64,000 nucleotides of DNA from Clusia tigrina. Its lineage: Eukaryota; Arthropoda; Insecta; Diptera; Clusiidae. Location: positions 77,261,995 to 77,325,994 of the forward strand of contig OV050031.1 in the NCBI GenBank assembly GCA_920105625.2. The letters run 5' to 3'. Positions 38,981-50,416 of this stretch are shown in pieces. Both the position numbers and the translations under genes were made by a program. Under the pieces are notes generated by a model. That model saw only the letters and a list, made by a program, of their open reading frames with translations, did no database searches and was not told where the DNA came from. How positions within the stretch are numbered: the stretch's first letter is position 1; every line of letters starts with the position of its first letter.

Positions 38981-39470
38981 ATCGACAGCGGCAGCTACTG
39001 AGACGGCTACAGAGACACTGAGACTGGCTGCGACGCCGACTGAGGCAGATAGGGGTAGAAATAGGCATAGAGAAGGCACCAGACCCCGCAATCAACACCG
39101 GCAGCGACTGAGACGCCTACAGAGACGCTGACATACGCTGCGACGCCGTCTGAGACGCCGACTGAGGCAGATAGGGGAAGATATAGGCGTAAAGAGGCAG
39201 CAGATCCACCAATCGACCGCGGCAGCGACTGAGACGCCTACAGAGACGCTGACAGAGGGTGCGACGACGATTGAGACGACGACTGAGGCATAGAGGATTA
39301 GACATAGGCACAGTGAAGGCAGCAGACAACCCAATCGACAGCGGGATCGACTGAGACGCATTCAGAGACGCTGACAGAGGCTGCGACGCGGACTGAGTTG
39401 CCGACTGACACAGATAAGGGTTGATATAGGCTTAGAGAAGACAGCAGACCCCCCAATCGCCAGCAGCAGC

Positions 39471-41090
39471 TACTGAGACGCCTACAGAGACGCTGATAGA
39501 GGCTGCGACGCGGACTGAGGTGCCGACTGAGGCAGATAGGGGTAGATATAGGCATATAGAAGGCAGCAGACCCCCCAATCGACAGCGGCAGCGACTGAGA
39601 AGAATAGAGAGGCGCTGACAGAGGCTGCGATGCCGACTGAGATGCCGACTGAGGCAGAGAGGGTTAGACATAGGCATAGAGAAGGCAGCAGACTTCCCAA
39701 TCGACAGCGGCAACAACTGAGACGCCTACAGAGACGCTTATAGAGGCTGCGACGCCGACTGAGATGCCGACTGATGCAGATAGGGGTAAATATAGGTATA
39801 GAGAAGGCAGCAGAGCCCCAATCGACAGCGGGATCGACTGAGAAGCATTCAGAGACGCTGACAGAGGCTACGACGCGGACTGAGTTGCCGACTGACGCAG
39901 ATAAGGGTAGATATAGGCTTAGAGAAGACAGCAGACACCCCAATCGACAGCAGCAGCTACTGAGACGCCTACAGAGAAGCTGAGAGAGGCTGCGGCGCCG
40001 AATGAGGTAGATAAGGGAAGATATAGGCATAGAGAAGGCACCAGACCCCGCAATCAACAGCGGCAGCGACTGAGACGCCTACAGAGACGCTGACATACGC
40101 TGCGACGCCGTCTGAGACGCCGACTGAGGCAGATAAGGGTAGATATAGGCGTAAAGAGGCAGCAGATCCACCAATCGACCGCGGCAGCGACTGAGACGCC
40201 TACAGAGACGCTGACATAGGCTGAGACGTCGACTGAGACGCCGACTGAGGCAGATAGGGGTAGATATAGGCATAGAGAAGGCAGCAGACCCCCAATGGAC
40301 AGCGGTAGCGACTGAGACGCATTCAGAGACGCTGACAGAGGCTGTGACGCTGACTGAGACGCCGACTGAAGCAGATAAGGGTAGATATAGGTTTAGAGAA
40401 GGCAGTAGATCCCCCAAAAGACAGCGGCAGCGACTGAGACACCTACAGTAACGCTGACAGAGGCTGCGAAGCCGAGTGTGACGCCGACTGAGGCAGGTAG
40501 GGGTAGATATAGGCGTACAGAATGCAGCAGTCCCCCCAATCGACGGCGGCAGCGATTGAGACGCCTACAGATATGCTGACAGAGGCTGCGACGCCGACTG
40601 AGAGGCCGACTGAGGCAGATAGGGGTAGATATAGGCATAGAGAAGGCAGCAGACCCCCCAATCGACAGCGGCAGTTCCTGAGACGCCTACAGAGACACTG
40701 AGACTGGCTGAGACGCCGACTGAGGCAGATAGGGGTAGAAATAGGCATAGAGAAGGCAGCAGACCCCCAATCGACAACGGCAGCGACTGAGATGCCTACA
40801 GAGACGCTGACAAGAGGCTGCGACGACGACTGAGACGCCGACTGATGCAGATAGGGGTAGATATAGGCATATAAAAGGCAGCAGACCCCCCAATCGACAG
40901 CGGCAGCGACTGAGAAGAATAGAGAGACGCTGACAGAGGCTGCGACGCTGACAGAGGCTGCGACGCTGACAGAGGCTGCGATGCCGACTGAGACGCCGAC
41001 TGAGGCAGAGAGGGTTAGACATAGGCTTAGAGAAGGCAGCATACTTCCCAATCGACAGCGGTAACAACTGAGACGCCTACAGAGATGCTG
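39471..41090. repeat. 1.6-kb block repeated at 2,910 bp, copy 1
   Basis: This matches 42,381-43,982 at an offset of 2,910 bp. The offset falls to 2,892 bp after about 40,930, because this copy has three 18-base steps and the other has two. A related, more diverged copy starts near 44,990. Confidence 0.85.
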
Positions 41091-42380
41091 ATAGAGGCTG
41101 CGACGCCGGCTGATGCAGATAGGGGTAAATATAGGCATAGAGTAGGCAGCAGACCCCCCAATCGACAGCGGGATCGACTGAGACGCATTCAGAGACGCTG
41201 ACAGAGGCTGCGACGCGGACTGAGTTGCCGACTGACGCAGATAAGGGTTGATATAGGCTTAGAGAAGACAGCAGACCCCCCAATCGCCAGCAGCAGCTAC
41301 TGAGACGCCTACAGAGAAGCTGAGAGAGGCTGCGGCGCCGACTGAAGCAGATAGGGGTAGATATAGGCATAGAGAAGGCACCAAAATCCGCAATCAACAC
41401 CGGCAGCGACCGAGACGCCTACAGAGACGCTGACATACGCTGCGACGCCGTCTGAGACGCCGACTGAGGCAGATAGGGGAAGATATAGGCGTAAAGAGGC
41501 AGCAGATCCACCAATCGACCGCGGCAGCGACTGAGACGCCTACAGAGACGCTGACAGAGGCTGCGACGCCGACTGAGATGCCGAAAGAGGCAGATAGGGA
41601 TAGATATAGGCATAGAAAATGCAGCAGACCCCCCAATGGACAGCCGCAGTTACTGAGACGCCTACAGAGACGCTGAGAGAGGCTGCGGCGCCGACTGAGA
41701 CGCCGAATGAAGCTGAGAGGGGTAGACATAGACATAGAGAAGGCAGCAGACCCCCCAATCGACAGCGGCAACAAATGAGACGCCTACAGAGACGCTGGCA
41801 GAGGCTGCGACGCCGACTGAGATTCCGACTGAGATTCCGACTGAGGCAGGTAGGGGTAGATATTGGCATAGAGAAGGCAGCAGACCCCCCAACCGACAGC
41901 GGCAGCGACTGAGACGCCGACATAGACGCTGACAGAGGCTGCGATGCAGACTGAGACGCCGACTGAGGCAGATAGGCGTAGATATAGGCATAGAGAAGGC
42001 ATCAGACCCCCAATCGACAGCGGCAGCGACTGAGACGCATTCAGAGACGCTGACAGACGCTGCGACGCCGACTGCGACGCCGACTGAGGCAGATAAGGGT
42101 AGATATTGGCATAGAGAAGGCAGCAGACCTGCAGAAACGCTGCGAAGCCGACTGTGGCGCCGACTGAGGGTGCGACGACGATTGAGACGACGACTGAGGC
42201 ATAGAGGATTAGACATAGGCACAGTGAAGGCAGCAGACAACCCAATCGACAGCGGCAACAACTGAGACGCCTACAGAGACACTGATGGAGGCTGCGACGG
42301 CGACTGAGACGTCGATTGAGGCAGAGAGGGGAAATATAGGCATAGAGAATGCAGCAGACCCCCCAATCGACAGCGGCAGC
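41091..42380. repeat. Block repeated at 5,065 bp
   Basis: The stretch from about 41,077 onward recurs from 46,142 with an offset of 5,065 bp. It includes GCCAGCAGCAGCTACTG, GGCGTAAAGAGG-type and TCCGACTGAGATTCCGACTG variants, and a CTGCAG-type monomer at 42,128. There is no gene. Confidence 0.75.
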
Positions 42381-43982
42381 TACTGAGACGCCTACAGAGA
42401 CGCTGATAGAGGCTGCGACGCGGACTGAGATGCCGACTGAGGCAGATAGGGGTAGATATAGGCATATAGAAGGCAGCATACCCCCCAATCGACAGCGGCA
42501 GCGACTGAGAAGAATAGAGAGGCGCTGACAGAGGCTGCGATGCCGACTGAGACGCCGACTGAGGCAGAGAGGGTTAGACATAGGCATAGAGAAGGCAGCA
42601 GACTTCCCAATCGACAGCGGCAACAACTGAGACGCCTACAGAGATGCTGATAGAGGCTGCGACGCCGACTGAGATGCCGACTGATGCAGATAGGGGTAAA
42701 TATAGGTATAGAGAAGGCAGCAGAGCCCCAATCGACAGCGGGATCGACTGAGAAGCATTCAGAGACGCTGACAGAGGCTACGACGCGGACTGAGTTGCCG
42801 ACTGACGCAGATAAGGGTAGATATAGGCTTAGAGACGACAGCAGACACCCCAATCGACAGCAGCAGCTACTGAGACGCCTACAGAGAAGCTGAGAGAGGC
42901 TGCGGCGCCGAATGAGGTAGATAGGGGAAGATATAGGCATAGAGAAGGCACCAGACCCCGCAATCAACAGCGGCAGCGACTGAGACGCCTACAGAGACGC
43001 TGACATACGCTGCGACGCCGTCTGAGACGCCGACTGAGGCAGATAAGGGTAGATATAGGCGTAAAGAGGCAGCAGATCCACCAATCGACCGCGGCAGCGA
43101 CTGAGACGCCTACAGAGACGCTGACATAGGCTGAGACGTCGACTGAGACGCCGACTGAGGCAGATAGGGATAGATATAGGCATAGAGAAGGCAGCAGACC
43201 CCCAATGGACAGCGGCAGCGACTGAGACGCATTCAGAGACGCTGACAGAGGCTGTGACGCTGACTGAGACGCCGACTGAAGCAGATAAGGGTAGATATAG
43301 GTTTAGAGAAGGCAGTAGATCCCCCAAAAGACAGCGGCAGCGACTGAGACACCTACAGTAACGCTGACAGAGGCTGCGAAGCCGAGTGTGACGCCGACTG
43401 AGGCAGGTAGGGGTAGATATAGGCGTACAGAATGCAGCAGTCCCCCCAATCGACGGCGGCAGCGATTGAGACGCCTACAGATATGCTGACAGAGGCTGCG
43501 ACGCCGACTGAGAGGCCGACTGAGGCAGATAGGGGTAGATATAGGCATAGAGAAGGCAGCAGACCCCCCAATCGACAGCGGCAGTTACTGAGACGCCTAT
43601 AGAGACACTGAGACTGGCTGAGACGCCGACTGAGGCAGATAGGGGTAGAAATAGGCATAGAGAAGGCAGCAGACCCCCAATCGACAACGGCAGCGACTGA
43701 GATGCCTACAGAGACGCTGACAAGAGGCTGCGACGACGACTGAGACGCCGACTGATGCAGATAGGGGTAGATATAGGCATATAAAAGGCAGCAGACCCCC
43801 CAATCGACAGCGGCAGCGACTGAGAAGAATAGAGAGACGCTGACAGAGGCTGCGACGCTGACAGAGGCTGCGATGCCGACTGAGACGCCGACTGAGGCAG
43901 AGAGGGTTAGACATAGGCTTAGAGAAGGCAGCATACTTCCCAATCGACAGCGGTAACAACTGAGACGCCTACGGAGATGCTG
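42381..43982. repeat. 1.6-kb block repeated at 2,910 bp, copy 2
   Basis: This is the second copy of 39,471-41,090, with one 18-base step fewer. It ends by joining ACGGAGATGCTGAGAGAGG, a different continuation from copy 1. Confidence 0.85.
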
Positions 43983-46141
43983 AGAGAGGCTGCGGCGCCG
44001 ACTGAAGCAGATAGGGGTAGATATAGGCATAGAGAAGGCACCAGACTCCGCAATCAACACCGGCAGCGACCGAGACGCCTACAGAGACGCTGACATACGC
44101 TGCGACGCCGTCTGAGACGCCGACTGAGGCAGATATGGGAGATATAGGCGTAAAGAGGCAGCAGATCCACCAATCGACCGCGGCAGCGACTGAGACGCAT
44201 TCAGAGACGCTGACAGAGGCTGCGACGCCGACTGAGATGCCGAAAGAGGCAGATAGGGATAGATATAGGCATAGAAAATGCAGCAGACCCCCCAATGGAC
44301 AGCCGCAGCTACTGAGACGCCTACAGAGACGCTGAGAGAGGCTGCGACGCCGACTGAGATTCCGACTGAGATTCCGACTGAGGCAGGTAGGGGTAGATAT
44401 TGGCATAGAGAAGGCAGCAGACCCCCCAACCGACAGCGGCAGCGACTGAGACGCCGACATAGACGCTGACAGAGGCTGCGATGCAGACTGAGACGCCGAC
44501 TGAGGCAGATAGGCGTAGATATAGGCATAGAGAAGGCATCAGACCCCCAATCGACAGCGGCAGCGACTGAGACGCATTCAGAGACGCTGACAGACGCTGC
44601 GACGCCGACTGCGACGCCGACTGAGGCAGATAAGGGTAGATATTGGCATAGAGAAGGCAGCAGACCTGCAGAAACGCTGCGAAGCCGACTGTGGCGCCGA
44701 CTGTGGCGCCGACTGAGGCAGATAGGGGAAGAAATAGGCATAGAGGAGTCAGCAGACCCCCCAATCAACAGCGGCAGCGACTGAGACGCCTACAGAGACG
44801 CTGACAGAGGGTGCGACGACGATTGAGACGACGACTGAGGCAGAGAGGATTAGACATAGGCACAGAGAAGGCAGCAGACAACCCAATCGACAGCGGCGAC
44901 AACTGAGACGCCTACAGAGACACTGATGGAGGCTGCGACGGCGACTGAGACGTCGATTGAAGCAGATAGGGGTAGCTATAGGCATATAGAAGGCAGCAGA
45001 CCCCCCAATCGACAGCGGCAGCGACTGAGAAGAATAGAGAGGTGCTGACAGAGGCTGCGACGCTGACAGAGGTTGCGATGCCGACTAAGACGCCGACTGA
45101 GGCAGAGAGGGTTAGACATAGGCATAGAGAAGGCAGCAGACTCCCCAATCGACAGCGGCAACAACTGAGACGCCTACAGAGCCGCTGATAGAGGCTGCGA
45201 CGCCGACTGAGATGCCGACTGATGCAGATAGGGGTAAATATAGGCATAGAGAAGGCAGCAGAGCCCCAATCGACAGCGGGATCGACTGAGAAGCATTCAG
45301 AGACGCTGACAGAGGCTGCGACGCGGACTGAGTTGCCGACTGCCGCAGATAAGGGTAGATATAGGCTTAGAGAAGACAGCAGACCCCCCAATCGACAGCA
45401 GCAGCTACTGAGACGCCTACAGAGAAGCTGAGAGAGGCTGCGGCGCCGAATGAGGTAGATAGGGGAAGATATAGGCATAGAGAAGGCACCAGACCCCGCA
45501 ATCAACAGCGGCAGCGACTGAGACGCCTACAGAGACGCTGACATACGCTGCGACGCCGTCTGAGACACCGACGGAGGCAGATAAGGGTAGATATAGGCGT
45601 AAAGAGGCAGCAGATCCACCAATCGACCGCGGCAGCGACTGAGACGCCTACAGAGACGCTGACATAGGCTGAGACGTCGACTGAGACGCCGACTGAGGCA
45701 GATAGGGGTTGATATAGGCATAGAGAAGGCAGCAGACCCCCCAATCGACAGCGGCAGTTACTGAGACGCCTACAGAGACACTGAGACTGGCTGCGACGCC
45801 GACTGAGGCAGATAGGGGTAGAAATAGGCATAGAGAAGGCAGCAGACCCCCAATCGACAACGGCAGCGACTGAGATGCCTACAGAGACGCTGACATGAGG
45901 CTGCGACGACGACTGCGACGCCGACTGATGCAGATAGGGGTAGATATAGGCATATAAAAGGCAGCAGACCCCCCAATCGACAGCGGCAGCGACTGAGAAG
46001 AATAGGGAGACGCTGACAGAGGCTGCGACGCTGACAGAGGCTGCGATGCCGACTGAGACGCCGACTGAGGCAGAGAGGGTTAGACATAGGCATAGAGAAG
46101 GCAGCATACTCCCCAATCAACAGCGGTAACAACTGAGACGC
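43983..46141. repeat. Mixed satellite with third, diverged block copy
   Basis: About 44,080-44,770 resembles 41,420-42,170. About 44,990-46,140 resembles the 39.5- and 42.4-kb blocks; its offset from the 42.4-kb copy is about 2,520 bp, rising to 2,538 bp through one extra 18-base step. No gene is seen. Confidence 0.75.
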
Positions 46142-49100
46142 CTACAGAGACGCTGATAGAGGCTGCGACGCCGGCTGATGCAGATAGGGGTAAATATAGG
46201 CATAGAGTAGGCAGCAGACCCCCCAATCGACAGCGGGATCGACTGAGACGCATTCAGAGACGCTGACAGAGGCTGCGACGCGGACTGAGTTGCCGACTGA
46301 CGCAGATAAGGGTTGATATAGGCTTAGAGAAGACAGCAGACCCCCCAATCGCCAGCAGCAGCTACTGAGACGCCTACAGAGAAGCTGAGAGAGGCTGCGG
46401 CGCCGACTGAAGCAGATAGGGGTAGATATAGGCATAGAGAAGGCACCAGACTCCGCAATCAACACCGGCAGCGACTGAGACGCCTACAGAGACGCTGACA
46501 TACGCTGCGACGCCGTCTGAGACGCCGACTGAGGCAGATAGGGGAAGATATAGGCGTAAAGAGGCAGCAGATCCACCAATCGACCGCGGCAGCGACTGAG
46601 ACGCCTACAGAGGCGCTGACAGAGGCTGCGACGCCGACTGAGATGCCGAAAGAGGCAGATAGGGGTAGATATAGGCATAGAAAATGCAGCAGACCCCCCA
46701 ATCGACAGCCGCAGCTACTGAGACGCCTACAGAGACGCTGAGAGAGGCTGCGGCGCCGACTGAGACGCCGAATGAAGCTGAGAGGGGTAGACATAGGCAT
46801 AGAGAAGGCAGCAGACCCCCCAATCGACAGCGGCAACAAATGAGACGCCTACAGAGACGCTGGCAGAGGCTGCGACGCCGACTGAGATTCCGACTGAGGC
46901 AGGTAGGGGTAGATATTGGCATAGAGACGGCAGCAGACCTCCCAACCGACAGCGGCAGCTACTGAGACGCCTACAGAGACACTGAGACTGGCTGCGACGC
47001 CGACTGAGGCAGATAGGGGTAGAAATAGGCATAGAGAAGGCAGCAGACCCCCAATCGACAACGGCAGTGACTGAGATGCCTACAGAGACGCTGACAAGAG
47101 GCTGCGACGACGACTGAGACGCCGACTGAGGCAGATAGGGGTAGATATAGGCATATAGAAGGCAGCAGACCCCCCAATCGACAGCGGCAGCGACTGAGAA
47201 GAATAGAGAGGCGCTGACAGAGGCTGCGACGCTGACACAGGCTGCGATGCCGACTGAGACGCCGACTGAGGCAAAGAGGGTTAGACATAGGCATAGAGAA
47301 GGCAGCAGACTCGCCAATCGACAGCGGCAACAACTGAGACGCCTACAGAGACGCTGATAGAGGCTGCGACGCCGACTGAGATGCCGACTGATGCAGATAG
47401 GTGTAAATATAGGCATAGAGAAGGCAGCAGACCCCCAATCGACAGCGGGATCGACTGAGAAGCATTCAGAGACGCTGACAGACGCTGCGACGCCGACTGT
47501 GACGCCGACTGAGGCAGATAAGGGTAGATATTGGCATAGAGAAGGCAGCAGACCTGCAGAAACGCTGCGAAGCCGACTGTGGCGCCGACTGTGGCGCCGA
47601 CTGTGGCGCCGACTGAGGCAGATAGGGGAAGAAATAGGCATAGAGGAGTCAGCAGACCCCCCAATCAACAGCGGCAGCGACTGAGATGCCTACAGAGACG
47701 CTGACAGAGAGTGCGACGACGATTGAGACGACGACTGAGGCAGAGAGGATTACACATAGGCACAGAGAAGGCAGCAGACAACCCAATCGACTGCGGCAAC
47801 AACTGAGACGCCTACAGAGACGCTGATGGAGGCTGCGACGGCGACTGAGACGTCGATTGAGGCAGAGAGGGGTAAATATAGGCATAGAGAATGCAGCAGA
47901 CCCCCCAATCGACAGCGGGATCGACTGAGAAGCATTCAGAGACGCTGACAGAGGCTGCGACGCGGACTGAGTTGCCGACTGACGCAGATAAGGGTAGATA
48001 TAGGCTTAGAGAAGACAGCAGACCCCCCAATCGACAGCAGCAGCTACTGAGACGCCTACAGAGAAGCTGAGAGAGGCTGCGGCGCCGAATGAGGCATAGG
48101 CATAGAGAAGGCACCAGACCCCGCAATCAACAGCGGCAGCGACTGAGACACCTACAGAGACGCTGACATACGCTGCGACGCCGTCTGAGACGCCGACTGA
48201 GGCAGATAAGGGTAGATATAGGCGTAAAGAGGCAGCAGATCCACCAATCGACCGCGGCAGCGACTGAGACGTCTACAGAGACGCTGATGGAGGCTGCGAC
48301 GGCGACTGAGACGTCGATTGAGGCAGATAGGGGTAGATATAGGCATAGAAATTGCAGCAGACCCCCCAATCGACAGCCGCAGCTACTGAGACGCCTACAG
48401 AGACGCTGAGAGAGGCTGCGGCGCCGACTGAGGCAGATACGGGAAGATATAGGCATAGAGAAGGCAGCAGACACCCCAATCGACAACGGCAACAACTGAG
48501 ACGCATACAGAGACGCTGGTAGAGGCTGCGACGCCGACTGAGATGCCGACTGAGGCAGATAGGGGTAGATATAGGCATAGAAATTGCAGCAGACCCCCCA
48601 ATCGACAGCCGCAGCTACTGAGACGCCTACAGAGACGCTGAGAGAGGCTGCGGCGCCGACTGAGGCAGATACGGGAAGATATAGGCATAGAGAAGGCAGC
48701 AGACCCCCCAATCGATAGCGGCAGCGACTGAGACGCCTACAGAGACGCTGACATAGGCTGAGAGGTCGACTGAGACGCCGACTGAGGCAGATAGGGGTAG
48801 ATATAGGCATATAGAAGGCAGCAGACCCCCAATGGACAGCGGCAGCGACTGAGACGCATTCAGAGACGTTGACAGAGGCTGTGACGCTGACTGAGACGCC
48901 GACTGAAGCAGATAAGGGTAGATATAGGTTTAGAGAAGGCAGCAGATCCCCCAAAATCGAGCGGCAGCGACTGAGACACCTACATAGACGCTGACAGAGG
49001 CTGCGAAGCCGAGTGTGACGCCGACTGAGGCAGGTAGGGGTAGATATAGGCGTACAGAATGCAGCAGTCCCCCCAATCGACGGCGGCAGCAATTGAGACG

Positions 49101-50416
49101 TCTACAGATATGCTGACAGAGGCTGCGACGCCGACTGAGAGGCCGACTGAGGCAGATAGGGGTAGATATAGGCATAGAGAAGGCAGCAGACCCCCCAATC
49201 GACAGCCGCAGCTACTGAGACGCCTACAGAGACGCTGAGAGAGGCTGCGGCGTCGACTGAGGCTGAGAGGGGTGGACATAGGCATAGAGAAGGTAGCAGA
49301 CCCCCCAATCGACAGCGGCAGCCACTGAAAAGAATAGAGAGACGCTGACAGAGGCTGCGGCGCTGACAGAGGCTGCGACGCTGACAGAGGCTGCGACGCC
49401 GACTGAGACGCCGACTGAGGCAGAGAGGGTTAGACATAGGCATAGAGAAGGCAGCAGACAACCCAATCGACAGCGGCAGCGGCTGAGACGCATTCAAAGA
49501 CGCTTACAGAGGCAGCGACGCGGACTGAGACGCCGACTGAGGCAGATAAGGGTAGATATAGGCTTAGAGAAGGCAGCAGACCCCCCAATCGACAGCGGCT
49601 GCTACTGAGACGCCTACAGAGAAGCTGAGAGAGGCTGCGATGCCGACTGAGGCAGACAGGGGTGGATATAGGCATAGAGAATGGAGCAGACCCCCCAATC
49701 GACAGCGGCAGCCACTGAAAAGAATAGAGAGACGCTGACAGAGGCTTCGACGCTCACTGAGACGCCAACAGAGGCAGATAAGGGTAGATATTGGCATAGA
49801 GAAGGCAGCAGACCTGCAGAAACGCTGCGAAGCCGACTGTGGCGCCGACTGAGGCAGATAGGAGAAGAGATAGGCATATAGGAGTCAGCAGACCCCCCAA
49901 TCAACAGCGGCAGCGACTGAGACGCCTACAGAGACGCTGACAGAGAGTGCGACGACGACTGAGGCAGATAGGGGTAGAAATAGGCATAGAGAAGGCAGCA
50001 GACCCCCAATCGACAGCGGCAAGAAGCCTACAGAGACGCTGACAGAGGCTGCGTCGCCGACTGAGACGCCGATTGAGGAAGATAGGGGTAGATATAGGCA
50101 TATAGAATGCAGCAGACCCCCCAATCGACAGCGGCAGCTACTGAGATGCCTACAGAGACACTGAGACTGGCTGCGACGCCGACTGAGGCAGATTGGGGTA
50201 GAAATAGGCATAGAGAAGGCAGCAGACCCCCAATCGACAGCGGCAGCGACTGAGATGCCTACAGAGACGCTGACAAGAGGCTGCGACGACGACTGAGACG
50301 CCGACTGAGGCAGATAGGGGTAGATATAGGCATATAGAAGGCAGCAGACCCCCCAATCGACAGCGGCAGCGACTGAGAAGAATAGAGAGACGCTGACAGA
50401 GGCTGCGATGCCGACT
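46142..50416. repeat. Satellite up to the retrotransposon
   Basis: The first part is the 5,065-bp-offset copy of 41,077 onward. The rest is mixed monomers, including a 12-base run of GCCGACTGTGGC (47,572-47,607), two CTGCAG-type monomers (47,553, 49,813) and a GAAAAGAATAGA-type with three 18-base steps near 49,340. The last monomer breaks off after GATGCCGACTGAGA at the retrotransposon junction. There is no gene. Confidence 0.8.

Larger units (their letters stand above)
1..50416. repeat. Left arm of 110/122-bp complex satellite array
   Basis: This arm is made of degenerate tandem monomers with no unique sequence that I could find. The typical monomer is 122 bp (7,442-7,563 is a clean example), and a short form of 110 bp (7,564-7,673) lacks one 12-base step. 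Each monomer has a GACGCC/GACTGA-rich half, a TAG-rich half, a GAGAAGGCAGCAGA segment and a run of usually 5-7 C before AATCGACAGCGG. Length changes are mostly multiples of 6, plus single-base changes in the C run. Monomer lengths of 2 modulo 3 rotate the reading frame every repeat, so open frames on both strands are chance by-products. The pattern is that of heterochromatic satellite DNA; no function can be read from it. Confidence 0.95.

Noticed and set aside
1..50416. CRISPR-like array of regular repeats
   Set aside because: The whole monomer repeats. There are no unique spacers, no short palindromic direct repeat and no cas genes, and the retrotransposon shows a eukaryotic source.
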